Source of the DNA: Aradus depressus | Lineage: Eukaryota > Arthropoda > Insecta > Hemiptera > Aradidae | Assembly: GCA_963662175.1 (NCBI GenBank) | Contig: OY759215.1 | Coordinates: forward strand, 45,153,213 to 45,217,212 | DNA length: 64,000 bases | Direction of reading: 5' to 3' | Shown here: one piece after another, positions 10,931 through 22,189 of the stretch | How positions within the stretch are numbered: the first letter of the stretch is position 1 | Layout of the letters: each line of letters starts with the position of its first letter | The notes under the pieces: model-generated | What the model was told of the DNA's origin: nothing | What the model saw: only the letters and a program-made list of their open reading frames with translations | Database searches by the model: none | Translations under genes and position numbers: made by a program

Positions 10931-11915
10931 TATGTCTGACTGAGAAAGAAGGTGATGAATATTGATACAATTAATACTGAACTATTAAAAAAAAAAAAAA
11001 AAAAAGGCTACATTTTATTATATTCCCTTTTATTTTTTGTTTGAGGGAGGTATAACAGGATCTTATAAATTTATAGGCTGCTCTACATCTGTCTCGCTTT
11101 CCAAAAATATCCCACTTAAGTCCTGTTAGAAAACCTATAAATCTTTTAATGGCTCCAATTCAGCGCATTTTTTTTTTCTTCAAAAAATTAGCAATGCCCA
11201 TCTACATCGTTATTCAAATATAGAAAAAATGGAATTGATAGTTTTTACTATGTTATGTAAATAGATGTTTATGTTTTTGAGAACTTACAATTTCTTCTCA
11301 TCCCTCCAATATAGAAAGGATCCTGCGCTTCATTGAGAAGGAGAGGCTGTTAAATGGACTTTGTATTACATAGGTACACAACCTACCCCTAAACAATTAA
11401 TCAATATTCCTTATATGAATATTCCAGAACCTGCCATGTCCATTCTGGATCAATCCGTATACCAGTTGCTGTATTATTACTAACTTTCTTTTCAGTTTAT
11501 GAATTGTTAATTAACTTTTTTTCTTTCCTTTTTTTTTTTTTTTTTTGAAAAACGATAACATAATTATACAGCCAGAAGCAAATTTCTTAAGTACCATTAA
11601 GTAAAGCCATAAAAATCAAATTGTAGTTTAGTATATTATTGCTAAAGAGAAGTTGGGTCTTAAATTGTTGACTGACAGCTTCAAGAAAATATAAGTACCG
11701 TCTTAACTAATGCAGCTCTTTACTTTCTTCATACAATGAAATGTTCATATTCAAGTGTTTATTATTTGGCAACTTTGTATTAATTTATGTTTTTTTCTTT
11801 CGGCTTATACGAGACTTTTTTCCCTTTTGTTGACTTCATTGATTTTCTCCAGAAGAAATTATGATGATATTGTTGCTCAGAAGCGAAGTTACAAAATTTT
11901 ACTTCACCAGTTTTA
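10931..11915. other. No recognisable feature
   Basis: AT-rich with poly(A) at 10987-11005 and poly(T) at 11529-11546. No exon recognised. Confidence 0.5.
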
Positions 11916-11919
11916 CGAG

Positions 11920-12065
11920 GTATAAGGGAAGTTATATAGTTGGTCAGAAATTCGATGTTGAGTTTTCACGGAAATTTCATGTTTTCCGACTTTTTGATTC
12001 TAAAAATGAAATTGATTAATACGTATTAAGTGATTCACCGACGACTTTTTTTTTTCTTTTCAAAT
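11920..12065 (+). repeat. Dispersed repeat B, 5' and 3' ends fused
   Basis: Head block aagttatatagttggtcaga, then cggaaatttcatgttttccg, then a jump to the tail gattcaccgacgac. The middle is deleted. Confidence 0.6.
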
Positions 12066-12290
12066 ATTGAAACTGATTTTTGAAAAGAAAAATAATATTG
12101 ATATGATAAGTATACGAGGAGATATTTAGAGGGGGACTAAATTTCAATACTATATTAATTTTCCTTCTAGATTTTACACTTACAGACATCAAACAAAGAT
12201 CATATTTATTTCTTGGTGGTAGGTAGATGTAGTGGACTAACTTGTTAAATAAGTAATAAGATTTATCAGTCTCACATATTCTTTATTTAT

Positions 12291-12329
12291 ACCACAACTA
12301 GTTTCGGCAATTTGCCATCATCAGGTGGT
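12291..12329 (-). ncRNA. Hammerhead ribozyme motif, family C, intact
   Basis: Minus strand, in order: stem I strand ACCAC, CTGATGA (12324-12318), unpaired T, stem II GGC..GCC, GAAA (12305-12302), CTAG, T, cleavage-site T, and stem I partner GTGGT. Stem I pairs over all 5 bp. Stem III is the palindrome ACUAGU, 2-3 bp if folded alone, 6 bp if two copies pair. Known from the family: short-stem III hammerheads occur in Penelope-like retroelements and can act as dimers. Inferred: this RNA self-cleaves after the second T of TT. Confidence 0.7.
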
Positions 12330-12414
12330 GAATCTTTCTAGAGAAGAGGTCAGTGTCCAGCTGGTCCCTGATGATACTCGATCGTATCCCTTGACCTCTT
12401 CTCTAGAAAGATTA

Positions 12415-12453
12415 ACCACCTGATGATGGCAAATTGCCGAAACTAGTTGTGGT
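12415..12453 (+). ncRNA. Hammerhead ribozyme motif, family C, intact
   Basis: ACCAC 12415-12419, CTGATGA 12420-12426, unpaired T 12427, stem II GGCAAATTGCC 12428-12438, GAAA 12439-12442, CTAG 12443-12446, T12447, cleavage-site T12448, GTGGT 12449-12453. Base-for-base the same as the minus-strand copy at 12291-12329. All core nucleotides of the classic hammerhead are present; the only non-classical point is the extra T between the CTGATGA box and stem II, which the other families here share in the same place. Confidence 0.7.
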
Positions 12454-12512
12454 ATAAATAAAAAATATGTGAGACTGATAAATCTAATTACTTATTTAAG
12501 ATCATAATATGA

Positions 12513-12770
12513 TCGACGGTAGAAAGGTAAAAGGTTGCAATCCACAAATTTCTGGAAATGTGATTAATGCACCAATTGAGACACTCCGACTTTGCGGATG
12601 TACTGGTAAAAGGTTGCAAACCTCAATTGACGGGAATATTAGTTGTTGGTACTACAATTGTAAAAAGTTGTGAGCACATTGACCCAATAATGTACTAGAT
12701 AATGCGTTTTTTGTTAATATTGTAAAATTTATGTTTTGTGGGTTACAACCTTTTACCTTTCCACCGTCGA
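12513..12770. mobile_element. MITE-like element with 36-bp terminal inverted repeats
   Basis: Left end tcgacggtagaaaggtaaaa continues to about 12548 and the right end is its reverse complement, with three mismatches in 36 bp. Length about 258 bp, no open frame. Related words (ggtaaaaggttgcaa) recur inside at about 12605, so the element has internal sub-repeats. Target duplication unclear. Confidence 0.7.
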
Positions 12771-13868
12771 TATTTCATCATTTGTTTATATAATTTTAAA
12801 TAGGCCATTCAACTTCCTCCTACTTTGGAGTAGGAAAGGAGTGCGGGTCTGCGACTTTCTTGAACTTCGGGTAACATCTTGTCCCTCCCTACAGCGAGTC
12901 ATGAATTCCTTTCTAAGATTCATTTTCGGGCTCCCCAGACATTTTCCTATTACTAGTTCCTATACCGACCCAAAATGGCTCTTCCCATCCTCTCGTCGAC
13001 AATGACTTTATTTTTATTATCTCTCATACTACCCTTCCATCAAAATTGTCTTAAAATTCCTTTTTATGCATTTTAATATTGCTTTTTTTTTTTTATTTAT
13101 TATTATTTTTCGTTCTTATTGTGACATGCTCACACTTCCAGTGTTCTAAAAATTAAGGTAAATTTTCGTCCCGAGGACCCACTACGCTTTCCTCTCACAC
13201 GCCATTCACGCCACCACATCTATATATACATCATAAATGCTGATTGTTGCAGCCAGCAACAGTTGCAACTTTATAAATAAAATACAAAAAAATGTTTGTT
13301 CTACTTTATACTTAGAGTTTACATCATGCTTCGATGTCTCTATCGCTCAGATCCATTTCCTTTTAATACTTTCAACTGTTTTTATTTTTAAATTTATATT
13401 AAACTTCATAGATAGAAAAAAAAAAAGGCAAGATTTTACTGTGTTGAGAGCAATGACCATGATAGGAATTGCTTCATTATAGAAAATAAGCAGTTTCAAA
13501 AAGAGATCTAATATAATTTTATCTATATCTATCTATTTAATACAAATAGATAATAAAAAGTTTTAATAAAAACATCAATAAAACAGGAAAAAGCACAACC
13601 ATCAATACAAGATAGGTCATAAACCTGATCAACACTTACCAAGAATATGTCTACAGATGCATAATTTGATTTCTGAGCAAATAACGAACTGCATACGTAT
13701 TGATTTGATGCTAGGTTTATTATATTATTTTGCATCAATAGATGATGTGATAAGGCTGGGATAAGCAGTAGAATTCCTGTAAGAAACAAAAATATTGTAT
13801 ATAACTTTTACAGATTATTGCACAAAATACATAAGCAGTTAGATAAAGATATATAATATATTATCGAA
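12771..13868. other. No recognisable feature
   Basis: Contains several short open frames without protein-like composition. No named repeat family seen. Confidence 0.45.
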
Positions 13869-13869
13869 A

Positions 13870-14106
13870 CTTGACCGAGGCCCTTAGTTTATTTTATCTG
13901 GGAGGTAAAATAAACTCAAGCACGCCGTCCTTCGGATGGGACGTTAAGCGATGATACAATGTCAGGTACTCGTACCCTGTCCTAGGTGAATAAAAATTTA
14001 GGGTAGACAAAATTTAGGACTCCCACAGTAGAGTCGGGCTCATGTCTACCAGAGTGATGAAAGAGCGCTTTGGTAGTAGGCGATATGACCTCGTAGTTAA
14101 AGCTCG
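13870..14106 (+). mobile_element. SINE1, lacking the tRNA head
   Basis: Starts at cgaggcccttagtttatt and runs to cgtagttaaagctcgga. Has a small deletion near 13958. Directly followed by a second, more degenerate copy. Confidence 0.8.
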
Positions 14107-14109
14107 GAC

Positions 14110-14330
14110 TATTATAGACGCTAGTACCTCAGAGGTATCGTGCTTGCCTACTCAGCTCAAGATTGCGGCTTCAAAACCTGGCCATGAGCATGTACGATGT
14201 CAAGTACTTGGTCAATCAAAATAAAGAACTCCCACAGTAGAATAGGGCTCATGTCCATCAGTGCGATGAGAGAGCGCTCTGGTAGTTAAAAGAGCGATTT
14301 GAACTCGTAGTTCGGACATGATCCTGTGAA
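14110..14330 (+). mobile_element. SINE1, degenerate second copy
   Basis: tRNA-like head with gtgcttgcctactcagctca, then a large internal deletion, then aactcccacagtag, ggctcatgtccatca and gagcgctctggtag. Tandem with the copy ending at 14106. Confidence 0.65.
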
Positions 14331-14334
14331 TCAT

Positions 14335-14770
14335 CGGCTCTCCCACCACGAATTAATCTATTACGTTTTCGCTTTCCTTCCCAAGTCAATCGACCGTTTG
14401 GGCCAAAATTCAATATTCGACTTACATAGTGGCTTCTGAATCCTCATACTAAATTTTGTGTCGATACATTCATTACATCGGCAGTTATTAGGGTAGGTAT
14501 ATTTGAGTCGAGTCCTCCTTCTCTGATCCCCGTTTCCTTTGACTGATTCCGCTGAAAATTATTAGGTGTTGTCCTTATAGAGCTTTGAATTTGCGTATGA
14601 AATTTCGTGTCTATACATTCATCCTTTGACCTATTTGGCTGAAAATCAATCTCCTTAGAGGCTTTTGGATACACATATAAAATGTCTTGTCGATACAATC
14701 CCCTTATAAGTCAACTATAGATAGATTTTCAGCCGAAACGGTCGATTTACTTAGGAAAAGTTATGTAATC
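14335..14770 (-). repeat. Dispersed repeat B, long copy
   Basis: Minus-strand copy from cacgaattaatctattacgt through caatcgaccgtttgggcca, cattacatcggcagttatta and a second related block. One of the longest copies and a good reference for the family. Confidence 0.65.
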
Positions 14771-15320
14771 ATCACAAAAATCAAAATGCAACCGGAATGC
14801 AACTATGAAACCTTGTAACGTGTAAGCATCCAGGACGCTTGATCATTGAAAAGAATTGGTCGAACCTATCCCGATATAAATCTACTTTGACCCAAATAAT
14901 TCGAGGAAAAAATAGTATATCCTTGAATGAGAGGAGAATTGAAGGGGAGTTGAGACCTTTTCATTTTCACATTATCACCATGTATCCTTGTATCAGAATT
15001 TCGTAAAGATAGGTTGGCAACAATATGAACAAGACGCTTCACCAAATGGATGTTATGTGTGGCAATGCGAAGAGGGACAAAGGGCCCACTACCGCGCATG
15101 AGTTGACAATCTTAACCTACTCACAAAACAATGACCTTTACTCTTTGGGAGATGAGGAGACTAGAAATATATCTAGGTCGTTTGGTTAAAGTGGATTGGT
15201 GTTACATTAAAATTGCATTCATTGACGCAGTCAACACCAGAAAAACTTCCTTTCAACCCCTCATAACTAATTTTTAAAAAAAATTTATATAAGTCAAAAA
15301 AATTTAAAAAAAAAAAAAAT
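14771..15320. other. No recognisable feature
   Basis: Slightly more GC-rich than its surroundings. The minus frame at 14866-15099 is open but I recognise no protein family. Confidence 0.4.
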
Positions 15321-15324
15321 CGTC

Positions 15325-15470
15325 GGTAAATCATCGTCAATTTACTTCCCCAGCATGAATTAACCAATTAGATTTTTCCTCTCCCTTCAAAACCAACGAT
15401 TGTTTTGGCTAAAAATAAATAGTTGACTTACATTAGGACTTCTGATATTATATTGATATTCAATAACTAA
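15325..15470 (-). repeat. Dispersed repeat B fragment
   Basis: gtaaatcatcgtcaatttac, ttccccagcatgaatta and ctctcccttcaaaaccaa are repeat B words in reverse. Confidence 0.6.
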
Positions 15471-15552
15471 ATCTCCACTCCATTTTTACTGTATATGTTA
15501 TATTATTATTATTAATTTGTAATTACTTATCTTATTTATATATATATTTTTT

Positions 15553-15890
15553 AGGGGCGCCGGTAGCTCAGTGGTATGCGTGCTTGACTTCTGAGCTCAA
15601 GGTCGTGGGTTCGTAACCCGACCGAGGCCCTTAGTTAAAATAAACTTAAGCACGCCGTCCTTCGGATGGAACGTTAAGCGATGGTCCCGAGCCTGTACGA
15701 TGTCAGGTACTCGTTAAAGACCCCTACCCTAGATGAATAAAAATTTAGGTTAGGCAAAATTTAGGACTCCCACAGTAGAGTCGGGCTCATGTCCACCAGA
15801 GTGACGAAAGAGCGCTCTGGTAGTAGGCGATATGACCTCGTAGTTAAAGCCCGGGCATGAGTCATAAAACCTAACCTAAACCTAAACCTA
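15553..15890 (+). mobile_element. SINE1, full length with target duplication
   Basis: Head ggggcgccggtagctcagtg, B-box-like gggttcgtaaccc, complete body and tail cctaacctaaacctaaacct. Flanked by tatatttttt at 15543-15552 and again at 15891-15900, a likely 10-bp target duplication. One of the least diverged copies. Confidence 0.92.
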
Positions 15891-15900
15891 TATATTTTTT

Positions 15901-17955
15901 GAATTTATTTATGTTATTTTTTTAGTTTGTTAAAGGTTCCTTTACATATATCATTATTGTTTTATATATGTATTCTTTTATATGTGTCATTATTACGTTA
16001 ATATTGTAAATGTAATAGTCACTGACTCAATTGTATAGGGGTGACCCCTTTAAACAATAAAAATTATTATTTTTACACTGGGACTTCTGAAAACTCATTC
16101 AATTTCGTGTCGACACAATTATAATTTTTTTGTTATTTATACATATATATTTTTTTAAAACATATTCTCTTTTATTTATATAGTAGGTATTTCATAATTA
16201 AGCTGTTAATTTTATGTTAATATTTTGTATATCAATATAGTATTATTCATTTCTAGTTTTCTCCAGTTTAGCACTAATTTATTTATTTGTTTGTAACTAC
16301 ATACTGATACTATATTTCATTGTTTCCTTTTCTTTACTCTGTATGTATTTATTCTTAGGGGACCTCGGTCCCAGAATGGTTACGGGATATCATTTCAGAA
16401 CGGTTCTTAGGATCTCAAAAATTTATTATTTCATATTAAATGAGCCTTTCAGTTTTCTGTAAGCGGTATTTTATAGAATGTATACAAGCCTTCTTCTTAA
16501 TTTTTGTCTGATTTGGACCAAAATCCAATAAGATCTGAGTTAGCACATGTGACGTATACTCACATAAGACTACCTTTCTTCATTATTGTACTCTTGTCAT
16601 AATTAAAAAAAAAAAAAGTATATATATATATAGGAGTGACAATACAGGGAAAGGTTGTTAATCCTAGTTGTTAGTTGTTCTTCAACCCAGTTACTAAAAA
16701 CTTGGCCCAAAAGTACCTTTCTAAAGCCAGTCTCTCATTACAGGACAATATAAAGACGTTGAGACTCGTTTCCGAAGTTACGATAGGAACACTCCAACGT
16801 AATTATGTGGAACACTAAGAACCCACTATAAAACAGATAAATATTCTCATCAGCAACTTTTCAAATATTATATTTTTTTTATGTTTTTATTTTCTCCTAA
16901 ACATTTTAACTTTCACCAATTTTCTGATTTTATCTAACATTTTTTTTATTTAATTTTTTTAATACCATTATTACTTATATATATATATAGTATATATATA
17001 TATTTTTTTTAAACTTTTTTTTCTCATTAAACTACATATTATCTATACGATTATAATGGAGAATAGAAATAGAAAAAACAAAAAGTTATGACCAATAAAA
17101 AAATAAATATAAAAAAAACGCAATATTTTAATGCACTTTCTTGTATTTTCCCTGTTATTAAGCCACGCAATTGTAACTAAATATCAAATTTTAAAGTTCT
17201 ACTTTGTTTGATTCGAGCTCTCAGAGGAGGAAATTACTTAACAGACAATTCACGACATCTTTAATTTATTTTTATTATTATTTTTTTTTTCGAAACTATT
17301 ACTTCCCCCCCTCTGATCCCCCTCTTCTATTAAGCCCGTATCGTTGAAAATCGGGTCCTCATTGGATCCTGGATCAATATATACAATTTGGAGTCAATAC
17401 GTCATTAGTAATCCTTATTGGGTACTAGGTGTGCAATACATTCTGCTGTTTGCAAAAACTGAGCTGAGTCAGGCATATCTGTATAAAAAACTCAGTTAAT
17501 GTTTTAATAATTATCAGTAACTTCTCTCCTTGTATGTTCTTTATGAATATATTAATACTTTAAATAGATTTCAATTGAATTCAATGGATTTTTTCTAGCC
17601 TTTTTGTAGACAACAGCTGTGAATATTATTATCGAAAAAAAGTCGAAGTTTGTACGTTAGAATACTGAAAAAAAGGCTCAAAAAAAGTGGTGTCTGATGG
17701 TAAACCGAAAAGGGCTTCACCCGGATTTTGACATTTGAAATAGAAAAATTCTATTTTGCGCGAGAATTTTGTCTCTCAATTGATTTCAATGGGGATTTCG
17801 TTTTTCAGTGATTATTCCTCCGTGGTATGTTCGATTTCAGATTTTTTTAGTAGTAAACCATGGTCACCGTGTCCACTACCATCGTGGCAAATTTCAATGT
17901 GATCAGTAAAGGGGTAGTACGAGTACAACGAAATACATGAGTCGCCTAAGAAAGA
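15901..17955. other. AT-rich, no recognisable gene
   Basis: Contains a short repeat G patch near 16500-16560 (tccaataagatctgagttag, acatgtgac), TA runs near 16620 and 16977-17005, and homopolymers. The 17640-17940 stretch is less AT-rich but has no open frame of note. Confidence 0.45.
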
Positions 17956-17959
17956 GCTT

Positions 17960-18385
17960 CGTAAACTCAGCTCAATTAGATTTACATATTAAATTTCATG
18001 ATATATCATTAATTCGGCAGTTATTTTGGTTTTTACGTTTGGATCTTCCTTAATCCCTTATTTTCCATTAGCATTTCATGTTTGTATATTCATTCAACCG
18101 GATACAGAATGAAGTGTATAGTAATTGCTGAGAATAAAATGATAATATTCATGCAAACATTTAATAATTAAAAATAAAAAAAAAATGTCAGTGAATCATC
18201 AGCAATAGATTTCCCCAGATGTTTCCGCTCTCCCACTGAACCTAATTTGGTTAAACAATCAAAAAGTGTTTTACTTAGCGTGTTCTGAATAGATATTAAA
18301 TTTTGTTTTGAGTACAACCCCCACATTTGTTCCTAATGAGATTCTGGACACTCATACACAATTTCATGTTGATATAGTTAGTTTC
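17960..18385 (-). repeat. Dispersed repeat B fragments
   Basis: Blocks at about 17980-18090 and 18190-18385 (gtgaatcatcagcaatagat, ctaatgagattctgga) match repeat B in reverse, but with rearranged spacing. Confidence 0.45.
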
Positions 18386-18402
18386 ATTTTTTGGTTCCTG
18401 CT

Positions 18403-18645
18403 CCGGCTATAACTATGAGGTCATATTGCCTACTACCAGAGCGCTCTTTCATGGTGGAAATGAGCAACAAAAAGTTATGACTCTATTGTGAGAGTCCTAA
18501 ATTTCGCCTGTTCAGGTATTGTTAGCTAGGACAGCAGTCTCCAACGTGTATCTGAGATCGTGTTCACGTGTGCAAGCTCTGGTTCTTCGCTTAATGTCCC
18601 ATCCAAAGGAGGGCTTGCTCAACATTTTTTAAAACTCCTAGATAA
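18403..18645 (-). mobile_element. SINE1, truncated at the head, diverged
   Basis: tcatattgcctactaccaga, gcgctctttca, tcgcttaatgtcccatccaa are SINE1 body in reverse. Contains a small insertion around 18465. It splits repeat B sequence, so it was inserted into it. Confidence 0.7.
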
Positions 18646-18649
18646 AAAT

Positions 18650-18840
18650 AATATTATGTCGATATATTCATTTTAACGGGAGCTATAATGTTCATAGACG
18701 CACACACAGGAAAACAGGACTTTTTTTCATTTTTGGAATAAAGAGTTCGGAAGAGATGAAATTCTGGTAAAAACTCAACATCGAATTTTTGACCGATTAC
18801 AAAATTTCCTCTAAAATTTGTTTAGCTGGAGAAGTAAAAA
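18650..18840 (-). repeat. Dispersed repeat B, 5' part
   Basis: tcgatatattcattttaacg, ttggaataaagagttcggaa and tagctggagaagtaaaa in reverse orientation. Continuation of the copy interrupted by the SINE. Confidence 0.6.
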
Positions 18841-19260
18841 GTTATAGAAGAAATCAAGAAGACACAAAGAGGAAGAGCTCCATGAAATAGTGGCATTTAT
18901 TTGGGAGGTCTGAGGAGAAAATGAGGATTTGGCAATTGTGAGGGGTACTTGTCCGGAAAATCCTTCTCTGTCCAGGTCGAAGGGAAAACCACGAGAGTGG
19001 CGGCAAATCGCACCTGGTCATCTCCCACAATGCGTTTCGGTTTCAATTGGATCAATGAACATTTCATTTCCTACAACACTTTTCCGATTTCCAGTTAGTT
19101 TTCCAATTGCCCTAAGTCTATTGTGCTCGCTTAACAATGAACTGTCCGATAACAAGTTTCTTCTCCAGTCTCCTTTATCTCAAGTTGTGAAAGTACACTG
19201 ATTCAAAAATTAACGAAAAAAACATCCTTTTTTTCATTATATGATATAGTACTTGAAGAA
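18841..19260. other. No recognisable feature
   Basis: An open frame (18929-19201, 90 residues) is present, but its composition gives no family match and I see no splice context supporting it. Confidence 0.4.
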
Positions 19261-19264
19261 TAAC

Positions 19265-20010
19265 AAGGATAGAGGGAGAATAAACTACTAGGCAAGGATA
19301 GGCACCTCAAGTAGTATGTGCTAGGCAACGGTACACTCCTCAGCTAGTATGTGTTGGGGAACAGTAGGCACCTCAGCTAGTATGTACTAGGCAACGGCAG
19401 GCACCACAGCTAATATGTGTTTGCAATGGTAGGCACTTCACCAAATATGTGTTAGGCAACAGTAGGCACCTCCGCAGTAGGGGGAGATAAGTTAATTCTG
19501 GCGCAGGGCTAATGCGCAAGATGGCGGCCAGCCGGCTTTGTTCCCAGCACAAATCACCGGCTTTGTACCCAGCATAGCTTTGTACTTCCCCGGCTTTGTA
19601 CCCAGCACAAAGCCAGCTGGCCGCATTAGCCCTGCGCCAGAAGTAACTTATCTCCCCTACTCTCAGCTAGTATGTGCTAGACAACGGCACACTCCTCAGC
19701 TAGTATGTGTTAGGCTATAGCGGGGACCTCAGGTAATATGTGTTAGGCACTTCAGCTAATATATATTAGGAAACAGTAGGCGCCTCAGCCAGTATGTACT
19801 AGGCAACGACGCGGCGAACGGGTGACGTGGCCTCCACCGGAGATTGCCCCCCCCCCCCCCCCCAAAAAAAAAAAAAGCTAATATGTGTTAGGAAAGGGTA
19901 GGCACCTAAGCTACAATGTACTAGGCAACGGTACGCTCAGCTAATATGCGATAGGCACCTCAACTAGTATGTGATAGACAATCGTAGCGACTTCAGTTAC
20001 TATAACCGGT
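19265..20010 (+). repeat. Minisatellite, unit about 35 bp
   Basis: Diverged tandem units of the form cagctagtatgtgctaggca followed by acggtaggcacct. Units run from 19290 to about 19990, with a poly(C)/poly(A) patch at 19849-19875 and a palindromic insertion at 19476-19661. Similar units (agctagtatgtgccttgcaa) occur near 58320-58460 inside a retroelement fragment, so this may be an expanded internal part of that element. Confidence 0.75.
19476..19661. mobile_element. Palindromic element inserted in the minisatellite
   Basis: Ends agtagggggagataagttaa and, in reverse, agtaggggagataagttact; about 41-bp arms with two or three mismatches. The interior also has inverted words (ggccagccggctttgt and its partner near 19605). 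More GC-rich than its surroundings. It interrupts a minisatellite unit between ggcacctc and cagctag. Confidence 0.7.
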
Positions 20011-20455
20011 ATTCATTTCTATATATATATATTCTTTTGTATTCAATGTATTTTCCTATTTGCTTGACAAGAACGTACACCAACCCTGATAATGTTAATA
20101 CCCCATTGCCTGTTACAAATAAGTACACATGCCAGGACTGTTTATCGCGTCATTAATACTCCTTAGATAAACAAAAAGACCAAACACTTGTTTCCTCCTC
20201 AGCTGTACCCCGGGATAATGAAGACATTACACATAATTTACTATCCCTCGTAAAACCCCTGCCATAATGGACCAATAAGAGGAAGAAACCAGCTTGTTTT
20301 TAAGTGTCGATCCGTTATAGTGTGTAGTTTTTTTTTTTTTTACACACATTCACAAAATAAAGAGGAATTATTTATTGGGTTCTGTCAAAATTACGTGCTG
20401 AAGATTTGACGATCACGAATGGAGACCACCCTCAGTCCACGAATACTATGCAGAA
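20011..20455. other. No recognisable feature
   Basis: Short TA run near 20022 and poly(T) at 20329. No exon or named repeat seen. Confidence 0.45.
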
Positions 20456-20459
20456 CATA

Positions 20460-20880
20460 ATTGTGATTTTCACGCAAATATAGAAAAAAACATCAATTAA
20501 TCCAACGCAAATTAAACAATTATGTTTTTGCTTTCCCTTTGAAATGGTTTTCTGAATCAACATACTAAATTTCGTGTTGATAGATTCGTTGTATCGACAG
20601 TTATTAGGGTTTTTCAGTATAACCTTCCCTTTGACCGATTCGGCTGAAAATCATAGATGTTGTCCTTATGGGATTCTGGACACATACCCAATTTGTTGTC
20701 GATATATTCACTCGGGTGTATACTTGTTCACAGATCCACCCATAGACAGATTTTTTTTTTTTTCATTTTGGAATAAGGTATTGGAAAACATGAAATTCTG
20801 GTGGAAACTGAACTTCGAATTTCTGACCAATTACATAACTTTCTCTATACTTCCTATAACTGGGCAAGTCAAATTTTGAT
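20460..20880 (-). repeat. Dispersed repeat B
   Basis: Minus-strand copy ending in cttcctataactgggcaagt. Contains the words ctaaatttcgtgttgataga, atcgacagttattagggttt and gaataaggtattggaaaaca. The open frame across it (20574-20879) is repeat-encoded. Confidence 0.6.
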
Positions 20881-21094
20881 AGCCACTAAGACAATACAAT
20901 AGGAGGATAGGGATATATTCCAAAGAGTTTTCCTATTGGCTAAACGGAATATAATAAGGGCTCCATTAAACGCTTTCCCAAAAAAAAGTCCCCAGGTTAT
21001 AGATGGTAAAGTAATTTTATGTTAATTGAGAAACTCTAATCTACTACATTGTTAATATTCCCATCGTTAAGGAAAAAAAAATATAAATATATAT

Positions 21095-21370
21095 TTAGCG
21101 TGTTTGCTTACTTGGCTCAAGATCGTGCTTTCGAGACGCGGCCAATACCCTTAGTTTATTTTATCTGGAAGGTAAAATAAACCTAAGCACACCGTCCTTC
21201 AAATGGGACGTTAAGCGATAGTTCCGAGCCTGTACGATGTCAGGTACTTGTTAAAGATCCATACCCTAGGTGAATAAAATTTAGGCAAAATTTAGGACTC
21301 CCATAGTAGAGTCGGGCTCATGTCCACCAGACGACCTTGTAGTTAAAGCCCGGGCATGAGTCATAATAAC
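21095..21370 (+). mobile_element. SINE1, diverged
   Basis: Starts inside the tRNA head (tagcgtgtttgcttacttgg), B-box region degraded, body clear. A deletion near 21330 removes the gcgctctggtagtaggcgat part before the tail agcccgggcatgagtcataa. Confidence 0.8.
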
Positions 21371-22020
21371 ACAAGCTACCTCTATATATATATCTATAAA
21401 TATATTATATATAATTTTCCTGGGAGACGCTCGGATTGGAGAGAGAGAGAGTTGTGAACCATAGTGTCTGCATTAGAACGTAAGCAGCCGAGGCATTCCT
21501 GGATATATCTCAGGCTTCCGATCGGGTCTGGCATGCGGCACTTCTTTCCAAGCCTGCCACATACTTATTATCTCATTCTTCAGTGGCACAGAAGAGATCG
21601 GTTTTTCGACTTCCGTCATAGCTCTGCTATTTCATCCTTCCGTTTAATGTTGCTTTCGTAAAAATTAACTTTTCTCGTAAAACATTTCTTAAAGTTCAAT
21701 ATTTATTAGGCATCTCGTGACCTCCAGAATCTTTTTCTTTAAAATGCTTTTTTTCTTAATGTTCTTTACGAAACCGCCTCGAAAGTAAGAAGACAATTCC
21801 TTCCCAGGGTTTGCGTCAGTCGTCATCGGCCTAGTTTCCCAGGGGTCTTCAGATCAACACCACCCAACATCTTCCTTCATTATGTTTTAATCTTCTTTTC
21901 TTTCCCAGTCAGCTTTTTTTTTTTTTTTTTTTAAACACTACTCCACAACATTTCAATAGATGTCAGATGAGGCCACCGATAGAATTTTCGATTGCATAGC
22001 CCACCAGTAAGAGGACGATC
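21371..22020. other. No recognisable feature
   Basis: A few longer words of moderate GC at 21420-21660 and 21770-21880, without an exon I can support. Confidence 0.4.
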
Positions 22021-22024
22021 CTCA

Positions 22025-22130
22025 ACATTTTGGACTATCCTGGGTGTTAAGAATTGAAGTCACTCAATTTTGTGTTTTCAGACCTCTGATTCCAAAAATC
22101 AAAAACAAAATTTCGGTCTATGTGACTCCG
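22025..22130 (+). repeat. Dispersed repeat B fragment
   Basis: tgttttcagacctctgattc followed by caaaaatcaaaaac and gtgactccgtgaat match the 5' part of repeat B. Confidence 0.45.
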
Positions 22131-22189
22131 TGAATCGATCTACACATTATAATAATAATAACAATATTTATTTCCATTAAACCATAACA

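Larger units (their letters stand above)
12244..12499. mobile_element. Foldback element, family C, with two intact hammerhead motifs
   Basis: A long inverted repeat of about 256 bp: the arm from gttaaataagtaataagatt to the ctctagaaag block is repeated in reverse on the right. Central sequence (about 12350-12395) is unpaired. Each arm carries the same 39-base hammerhead-like motif, reading outward. Arms are nearly identical, so the inversion is recent or the arms are kept alike by conversion. No coding capacity. Confidence 0.8.

Noticed and set aside
12368..12395. A third CTGATGA in the centre of the family C foldback
   Set aside because: It is followed by a hairpin-like word but no GAAA core.
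15553..15630. Possible tRNA gene (A and B boxes)
   Set aside because: The same head starts many SINE1 copies, with body, tail and target duplications.
20574..20879. 101-residue plus frame
   Set aside because: It lies within a reverse copy of dispersed repeat B; similar frames arise at other copies.
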